In this document: one piece after another, positions 57,941 through 64,000 of the stretch
How positions within the stretch are numbered: position 1 is the stretch's first letter
How the letters are laid out: the number at the start of each line of letters is the position of its first letter
Source: Nannochloropsis oceanica
Lineage: Eukaryota > Sar > Eustigmatophyceae > Eustigmatales > Monodopsidaceae
DNA: 64,000 bases
Direction: 5' to 3'
NCBI GenBank assembly: GCA_004519485.1
Contig: CP038126.1
Coordinates: 372,001-436,000 of the forward strand
Made by a program: the position numbers and the translations under genes
The notes under the pieces: model-generated
The model's input: the letters and a program-made list of their open reading frames with translations, nothing else
Told to the model about the DNA's origin: nothing
The model's database searches: none

Positions 57941-59432
57941 TGGAGTGTCATAAAGGGAGAGAAGGAAGAGGAGTACAGGGAAAATATTGATGAACGAGGA
58001 AGAAAAACAGTAGTGCCCTGCAATATCTATTTATGTATATTCCTATCGTTTTATCCGTGGGGCAGGAAGAATGGGGTGTTCGAGGTTTTATTTACAATTT
58101 TTTGTTCTGGGATACATATATATACATGAGTTTACATGTAAAAATGTTATTTATATTTTTTCGAGCAGTTGCTTGCGTGCTTCAGTCGTCACTATCCCCC
58201 TCCTTCTTTTCATCCACACACCTGGGCCCCATCCAAGTGAGAGTAGTCCCGCCATCATCAACAATGCCATATCAATTTAAGTGCTTGCCACTCCTGAGGG
58301 TTAGGGTGAAACTGTGGTGTCCAAAAAGGCGAGCGGGTTTTAAATCTTCCACCAAATTTTGGCGCAATTTAGGGTTGGCGCCTGCCACCTCTTCGCCCTT
58401 GTACGACATACCACAAAGCCATGGAGCACTGCTGCGCCCACAATGCCCGGATATTTCCATTGAAGCCTTTTCCTTTTGCACACCCTCCATGTCGCCCGGT
58501 CAATCCATAATTGGGGTGACTCGCATCTCACGCTGGGAGAGCATGGCGACATGTTCTTCTGCGAGAAGAGACGAGAGAGGACAGCAAAAGGACGACTCCT
58601 CCTGGCCATACGCTACTTCTTCGGGGCTACATAGCTTTTCAGTCTCATTACCGACATTCAAGACGCTATGCATCTAGACTGGCTTCGGCCTCGGTATTTG
58701 TGTGCGCAAGCCATCCATGGAAGTTAAAGGCAAAAGCACGTGGCGTGTGCGTGGCCCATCTGCTTCAATTTTCTCGTTTGTTCTGCACGTCCCCAACGGA
58801 ACCCGGGCTACGTCTCACGCTCGCTTCACCCCCCCAGGGCAAGCTTACTGACAGCGCCCTGTGCACATGGCCTTTAGGGCATACTCAGAGTAGCTTTCAA
58901 GATATTGCTGGCGATACTTGTACATGCACGACAACAGACGAGATCCTCGTCTGTCTTGCTCCGCTGGCGCCGGAGGACGGGTGGTGGTCCGTGGCGCCGT
59001 GGCCTTGAAATGACCACATTGCACCTTCACCGCACGAATTCTATCACACACATGCTTTTATGCATATTTGTTCAGCCTTATAGGCCAGCCAGCCGGTGCA
59101 AAAGCGCCACGATATGCCTGTGCGCACGCCACGCGATTCCAGGAACGCGGGCGAGTAAGATCGTCTCGATGAGGCGCAGGGAAGGCTGTGCTTTGTGATT
59201 CGTGTGCGCACATCCTTTGCCTTTGGTTCTCGTACATGATCCGCCTCCTCTTCCTTCCTCCTCTTTTTTGCCTACCTCTCGGAGCAAGACAACGCAGGAC
59301 CAGCCCCATGTTGAGGTCTCGAGGCAGCACGAGGCCGCACGTCCTCTTCTCATTGCCCCTCAATCTCTTAACCACCCTCTTCTACCCTCATTACACCCAC
59401 ATTTTACTCCTACAGATAGCCAATAGGGAACC
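57941..59432. other. Intergenic region; no supported gene
   Basis: Between two plus-strand genes. A 214-codon plus frame (58033-58677) and shorter minus frames show no domain, and no splice model makes sense of them. Free of tetranucleotide tracts. Confidence 0.4.
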
Positions 59433-61367
59433 ATGCGGGTTCGAACTTGTCAAAAGGGCGGCCTGGTCCAGCTCCTGGCAGTCCTCTTCTTAATAGCCCC
59501 TCTCGCGGACGCTGGCCCCCTGACTGATTTTTTGGATAGAGCTCGTGCTCGATCCGCCACGCCGTCGCCGACCTTAGCCGCGACACCAGCTCCGACTGAA
59601 GTCAAAAAGACGCCTGCACCAACTTCTGCTCCTACGAAGAGTCTCACGAAAGCGCCGACGAGGAAGCCTCTCTTCAACCCCAAGGCAACCCCTGTGCCCG
59701 AGCTCCCAGCTAACGATGATGACGAGGAGGATGTCTGGGATGGAGAATATGCCGATGGAGGTAACGACCCAAGAGACGACGATGACGAGGAGGAGGCGAC
59801 CGACGACGGCTGGGACGACGACGATGAGGGTCTTTGGGATGACTTTACGTGGCCCCCTACTGCCGTTGCCCCTGCGACTGACGCGATGAAGGACAGTGTG
59901 GCGGCTCCCACGGACCTCCCAGCGGACGATGATGAAGAGGAGGATGACTGGGATGAGGACGAGTACGGTTGGAGTGACGACGATGACGAGGAGGAGGCGA
60001 CCGATGACGGCTGGGATGACGACGACGAGGGTCTTTGGGATGACTTCACGTGGCCCCCCACTGCCGTTGCTCCTGCGACTGACGCGATGAAGGACAGTGT
60101 GGTGGCTCTGGATACTGCGACGCCTATCCCCACGGAACCTCCTTTCGAACTCTCTGTGATGCCTGCTGACGATGACTTTCGAGTGGAGGGTGAATACGAG
60201 GGGGAGGATGACGACTTGGAGAATGATGAAGACCTTGAAGACATGATGGAAGACGACCCTGAGGTAGCGGAGGAGAAAGAGTTTGATATTGCCAGCAGTG
60301 AGGTGGAGGAAGACGATGACCTGGAGGAAGGCATAGAGCCCCTTGACGAAAGTGAGGAGGCCACAGTCGGCCCGGTCGAAGCTGGGGAAGCTGTCACACC
60401 TGCGGAGAAGGGGGATGCCGCTGCTATCGACGACGACGAGGAGGCAAACGATGATGACGTCGCGGCCGAACCTATGGAGGAAAATGCGGTGGCGGCGGAC
60501 GACGACGAGGAGGCAAACGATGATGACGTCGCAGCCGAAACTATGGAGGAAAATGCGGTGGCGGCGGACGACGACGAGGAGGAGGAGAAGGAGGAGCACA
60601 ATGACGATGACGAGGAGCACGACGACGACGACGAGGAGCACGACAACGATGACGAGGAACAAGTTGACGACGTGGACGATGAGGAGGAGTTGGAGGTAAT
60701 GGGCAAGGAGGATGACGCCGTCATTTCCGAATTTCCGGTTGAAGCTGCGGTTGAAGTGCCCGAAGAGGAGACGACGGATGGCGACCGGACTGATGGCACC
60801 GTTGCTGACCCCGCCGAGGTTGTTGATGCGAAGGCCACGCGAGCCCCTACCGCTGCGCGCTCGCCCGCGCCCACCAACGGTGTGCCCATAGTCGACCCGG
60901 ACGGGGTAGGGACGGGACTCCCTCCTGATGCCGTTGCAGAGGGGGGGCTTCCCGGGGCACCCGGAGGTGGCTTAGGCCAGGGGGGTGGAAACCTGCCCGG
61001 AGTGCCTAACCTGGGAGGGGTGGGTAACGGTCCTATCGGGGATATGATTACCGGTGGGGCGAAGGACGGGACAGATGCCACGCCCATGACGGGAGAGGAG
61101 GGGAGCGTCACAAACCCCACGAGCGGAGTCGACCCGACAGACACGACAAGCGGCGGGGGCAAGACCACCACCACGAACATCACCCCTCCAACTGCCCCGC
61201 CGACGGAGAAAGAAGACAAGATCCTGCCGATTGACGATGCGCTGCCGGCGGACGGGACGCTCAACGAGCAGGCGGTGATGCACTCGGGTGCGGCAATGAT
61301 CCATACGTCCGTGTTGGCGGTGCTGGCGACCGCAGCCATGGCGGCCGTGCCTCTGCTAGCATTTTAA
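59433..61367 (+). CDS. Secreted acidic repeat protein with GPI-anchor-like tail
   Basis: Single exon, 644 residues. The N-terminal signal (LVQLLAVLFLIAPLADA|GP) points to secretion. A Pro/Thr/Ala-rich region follows (TPSPTLAATPAPTE, TPAPTSAPTKS), likely O-glycosylated. The centre is extremely Asp/Glu-rich, with two copies of a roughly 40-residue unit (EEEATDDGWDDDDEGLWDDF, then TWPPTAVAPATDAMKDSV) and three, partly degraded, of a 23-residue unit (DDDEEANDDDVAA, then MEENAVAA). A Gly/Pro-rich stretch comes next. The last 20 residues are hydrophobic (SVLAVLATAAMAAVPLLAF) after Ser/Gly/Ala, the usual layout of a GPI-attachment signal. I infer a cell-surface or wall protein, perhaps binding cations. 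No catalytic domain is visible. The long minus-strand open frame opposite it is a mirror of the acidic codons. Confidence 0.82.
   Translation: MRVRTCQKGGLVQLLAVLFLIAPLADAGPLTDFLDRARARSATPSPTLAATPAPTEVKKTPAPTSAPTKSLTKAPTRKPLFNPKATPVPELPANDDDEEDVWDGEYADGGNDPRDDDDEEEATDDGWDDDDEGLWDDFTWPPTAVAPATDAMKDSVAAPTDLPADDDEEEDDWDEDEYGWSDDDDEEEATDDGWDDDDEGLWDDFTWPPTAVAPATDAMKDSVVALDTATPIPTEPPFELSVMPADDDFRVEGEYEGEDDDLENDEDLEDMMEDDPEVAEEKEFDIASSEVEEDDDLEEGIEPLDESEEATVGPVEAGEAVTPAEKGDAAAIDDDEEANDDDVAAEPMEENAVAADDDEEANDDDVAAETMEENAVAADDDEEEEKEEHNDDDEEHDDDDEEHDNDDEEQVDDVDDEEELEVMGKEDDAVISEFPVEAAVEVPEEETTDGDRTDGTVADPAEVVDAKATRAPTAARSPAPTNGVPIVDPDGVGTGLPPDAVAEGGLPGAPGGGLGQGGGNLPGVPNLGGVGNGPIGDMITGGAKDGTDATPMTGEEGSVTNPTSGVDPTDTTSGGGKTTTTNITPPTAPPTEKEDKILPIDDALPADGTLNEQAVMHSGAAMIHTSVLAVLATAAMAAVPLLAF
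59776..60103 (+). repeat. Two copies of a ~128-bp coding repeat, 200 bp apart
   Basis: Starts at about 59776 and 59976; the copies differ at only a few bases, mostly third codon positions. They encode the TDDGWDDDDEGLWDDF unit of the acidic surface protein. Confidence 0.85.
60429..60590 (+). repeat. 69-bp tandem coding repeat
   Basis: Two full units and a partial third of a 23-codon repeat (DDDEEANDDDVAAE type) in the acidic surface protein. Adjacent units are almost identical, indicating recent duplication. Confidence 0.87.
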
Positions 61368-62992
61368 TCATAAAATTATGTAGTCAAGGGATTAGGGGAT
61401 GGGAAGGAGAAGGGTCGTAATATCTCTATACCATATGTGCGTTTTTTAATTGTGTGGTTATCCGTGGCTCTGTCACGAACGGGGGAATGTGCATACCTTC
61501 ACTCTTGCGTGTCAGTGCGTGCGAATTTCCGGTGAAGGAGGAAGAGATACGCTTTGTGTATGTACGTTTCTATTTTTGTCAGCTGATGTAAAATATCTGC
61601 ATGTGGATGGGAGTGGTTGAAAAGTCAATGGAGAAGAGAAGCAGGAGGAGGAGGAGGAGGAGGGGATGGTGGTGGTGTAAGGTCGTGCATCCTCCCCCCC
61701 TCTTTCCTCCCCGTTCCCTCTCTTTCAGTCGCATTTTTTGTTTGTGTTTGTTGATTCCAAGTACTGTATCGCCCGTCATACCCCTTCCTCCCTTTTGCTG
61801 GAGGGGAGAGGGTTGACGAGGGAGAGAAACAGAGAAAGGAAAATAGCACAGGGGAAAGGAGTGGAGAGAAGAGGGGGTAGAGGAAGAGAACGAAGATAAA
61901 AGGAAGAAAACAAGAGCACGAGGCAACTGCCCCGTGTGTCAAGGTAAAGAAATCATGTGTATGTGGGGGAGCTTCCCCGGCAAGGGCCGGCGTTGTAATG
62001 AAGGCAGCACAGTGCATGGGTAGGAAATGGCCGTCACAAAAACAAGGTGGCGACCGAGCGATTCATCCTCCGGCGACGGCACTGAATGGTTTCTCCACGA
62101 CACATGTACTGGCAGCGGCTTCCTTGGCTTTTTTTAGCATGTTTCAGGCACACCACCGCGACCAGGAGGGGGGGGAGAGAGGAGGAGGAGGAAAAGAAGA
62201 GACCAAACCTAATCCTCAGGTAGGAAGAAGAAAATGCGTGATTACGTAGGAGAGAAGAAGAAGAAGAGAAAGGATGAACTATAAGCAGCCTTAAGGTTAA
62301 TCTTTATTTCGTACTTTTTCTTTGTCTCTCATTTCACTTTTGGGGATGATAGTTTTCTTGATCATGGTAATCTATTTTCCCCTTCTTAAGAAGCACTTGT
62401 CTATATCCTGCTCCGATGCCACCATCTACACATCTTTCTAGTGCTATTTCCTTTCTTCTATTTTCCTTGGCCATTAAATTTTCGTCAAATCTTTCTACTG
62501 CGACTGCTGCTACTACTATCTTCAGTGCTGCTGCTACTGCTTCCGCTGGTAATGCTGCTGCCACGGTGGCGGTGGTTGGCGGGATTGCTGCTGCTGCTAC
62601 TGCCGCTGCCTCTGCTGTTGGTGTTGCTGCTGCTTCTGCCACTGGTGCTGCTGCTACTGCTGCTGGTGGTGGTGATGGTGCTGCTGGTGCTGCTGCTGCT
62701 GCTGGTGCTGCTGCTGGTGCTGCTGCTGCTGCTGCTGCTGGTGGTGGTGCTCCTGCTGCTCCTGCTGCTCCTTCTCTGCTTGCTCCTGCTTCGGATGCTG
62801 CTGGCAGTGCGGAGCTGCTGCAGCTGCTGCTGGTGTTGCTGCTGGTACTGTTGAAGCTATTGCTGCAGCTGCTGCTGCTGCCTTTGCTACTGCCAACGGT
62901 AGTGCTGCTGCGAATGCTCGTGCTGCTGGTGCTACTTCTGGTGCTGCTGCTGGTGCTACCATTACAACTCCTCCGCCTCCTTCTCTTTCTTT
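61368..62992. other. Convergent 3' region with a triplet-repeat array
   Basis: Follows the acidic protein gene and reaches the stop of the terminal minus-strand gene. The left half is AT-richer with short purine runs; the right part is the triplet array listed apart. Open frames of up to about 200 codons here are low-complexity and not credible. Confidence 0.45.
62505..62962. repeat. Large imperfect GCT/CTG triplet array
   Basis: About 450 bp of almost continuous GCT/CTG-type triplets with drifted third bases. It reads as poly-Ala, poly-Leu, poly-Gln/His or poly-Ser depending on frame and strand. It lies just beyond the stop of the terminal minus-strand gene, so it is probably 3' UTR or spacer. 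Confidence 0.85.
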
Positions 62993-64000
62993 TTAAAGGC
63001 TTTTTGCCCGCAGCTCGTAAATAAACCACCCCCGGGCCTGGTCGTGCTGTACCTGTTTGACCTAGGGAATGAAGTGGGGAGGGAGGAAGGGAGGGAGGGA
63101 GGGAGAGAGGGAATGAAGGATGGGAGGGAGGAGAAAAGAAACGATTGAGGGCCATGCCGCGTTTGGTGGAGCTTCAGCAGGCATGAACAGGGAAAATGGA
63201 GGAAGGAAAGGAAGGAGGAAGGGTGGGAGGGAGGGAGGAGCGACGAAGGTGGAGGAAAAGGTGTAGACACAAACGAACCATAATGCCCCTAAAACAAATA
63301 GAAGAGGAAAGGGTAGAGGGAGGGAGGAAGGGAAGGAATGAGGGAAGGTAATACGTACCTCCATAGTTGCTCGAGCACAGGCCAGGAAATCGTCCACCCC
63401 ATCCCCATTCCGCCGCTCCACACTGATGATGCCGATGCTTGGGAAAAGGACGGAGGGTAGGGAGAAATGGGGGGATGGAAGGACGGAGGGAGGGGAGGAA
63501 AACAGAAGGAGTTAGTGTACTGGGTAGTGGTTCCCATTCCGCCGCTCTATGCTGATGATACTATTGTTGGGGAAAATGGAGGAAGGAGGGAGGAAAGGAG
63601 AAATGCAGGGAGGGAAGAAGGGGCCGAGAAAGGAGGGAGGGAGGGCAAGAGAAAGGGAGGGAGGGAGAGCTGACCAGGTGGAGGGACTGCGGGCGGAAAA
63701 TTCTTCGAAGCACGCCAAAAGGGCCCTGTGGTGGAAGTGTAAGAAAATGATATAAGTGTAATAACGGTGCTAGACAATTACATTACCCTTGATGTGGAAT
63801 TAATCCTTTGTCTTAACCTGCGGTGGAAGAGGAAGACAACAACAAGGGCCCTCTATCCCTAACCAAAATGACAACCAGAGCAACAACATCATCCACAGGA
63901 GAGAGCATCTTTAATCACGAGTTAAAGAAGGGAGAAGATGAACAATACTTGGAAAAATTATCCCTCCCTCCCTCCGTCCCTCTCTCCTTACTTGTAGCTC
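62993..64000 (-). CDS. 3' exons of an unrecognised gene, cut by the window end
   Basis: Three exons join in phase: 63675-63725, 63359-63437 and 62993-63061, reading ALLACFEEFSARSPSTC, IGIISVERRNGDGVDDFLA, CARATMEV and KQVQHDQARGWFIYELRAKSL, then stop. A further exon seems to end at 63992 (GAGCTACAA before GTAAGG), but a link to 63725 was not established; a candidate exon near 63790-63820 did not fit phase. I do not recognise the family. The intron between 63359 and 63061 is C/T-rich in the sense direction. The real gene extends beyond the window. Confidence 0.55.
63516..63568 (-). pseudogene. Degenerate duplicate of the neighbouring exon
   Basis: On the minus strand this reads NSIISIERRNGN, close to SIGIISVERRNGD in the exon at 63359-63437. 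The match covers about 30 bp, then diverges into a frame that ends after HYPVH. It sits inside the intron directly upstream of the intact exon and has no in-phase splice sites, so it looks like a decayed tandem exon copy. Confidence 0.65.

Noticed and set aside
58033-58677. 214-codon plus frame
   Set aside because: No domain or signal, and the coding strand shows no conserved motif; minus frames there are no better.
59450-61339. 629-codon minus-strand frame opposite the acidic protein
   Set aside because: It is poly-Ser, the mirror image of Asp/Glu codons (GAC/GAG to GTC/CTC frames), with no signal, domain or own codon pattern.
62416-63024. 202-codon Ala/Leu-rich plus frame
   Set aside because: Only the triplet array read in one frame; it overlaps the real minus-strand exon at 62993-63061.

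Overview
The window is nuclear DNA from a gene-dense, intron-rich eukaryote. I infer a stramenopile alga with a secondary red plastid, perhaps eustigmatophyte-like (Nannochloropsis group). That rests on several proteins with an ER-type signal followed by a phenylalanine-started transit region (HA|F, DA|F, NS|F), on the gene content, and on the compact GC-rich layout. The species is not proven. Introns and many intergenic stretches are packed with (TCCC)n/(GGGA)n tracts. These tracts contain no stop codon in any frame on either strand, so they create a flood of spurious open frames.

Layout, left to right: a small mitochondrial L51/S25/CI-B8-domain protein (minus); RanGAP (plus); a GH125 alpha-mannosidase with signal peptide (plus); a single-exon FAD/NADPH monooxygenase-like protein (minus); a membrane-anchored GH17 beta-1,3-glucanase (plus); a 2312-residue ankyrin/U-box protein (minus); a plastid SET-domain methyltransferase (plus); and the 5' part of a PRP22/DHX8 spliceosomal helicase (plus). 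That helicase runs into a 100-N assembly gap, and the sequence resumes in the last exons of a different gene, MSH2. Next come a plastid PlsC-type lysophosphatidate acyltransferase (minus, 10 exons), an F-box/LRR/ankyrin protein (minus), two tRNA-Leu genes (anticodons AAG and CAG, minus), and a kynurenine/glutamine-K-type aminotransferase (minus, 11 exons). A 5-kb gene-poor block with AT-rich patches and hairpins follows. Last are a degenerate alpha/beta-hydrolase-like gene (plus), an ING-domain/SGF29-Tudor fusion (minus, 9 exons), an unrecognised plastid protein (plus), an acidic repeat protein with signal peptide and GPI-like tail (plus), and the 3' exons of an unrecognised minus-strand gene cut by the window end.

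No shared pathway links the neighbours; these are mostly housekeeping genes. Exon boundaries were worked out by hand from reading frame, phase and GT-AG sites, and every listed multi-exon model closes in frame. The most interesting items are the ING-SGF29 fusion, the purine/pyrimidine-mirrored introns, the PRP22/MSH2 false chimera at the gap, and the AT-rich hairpin block.
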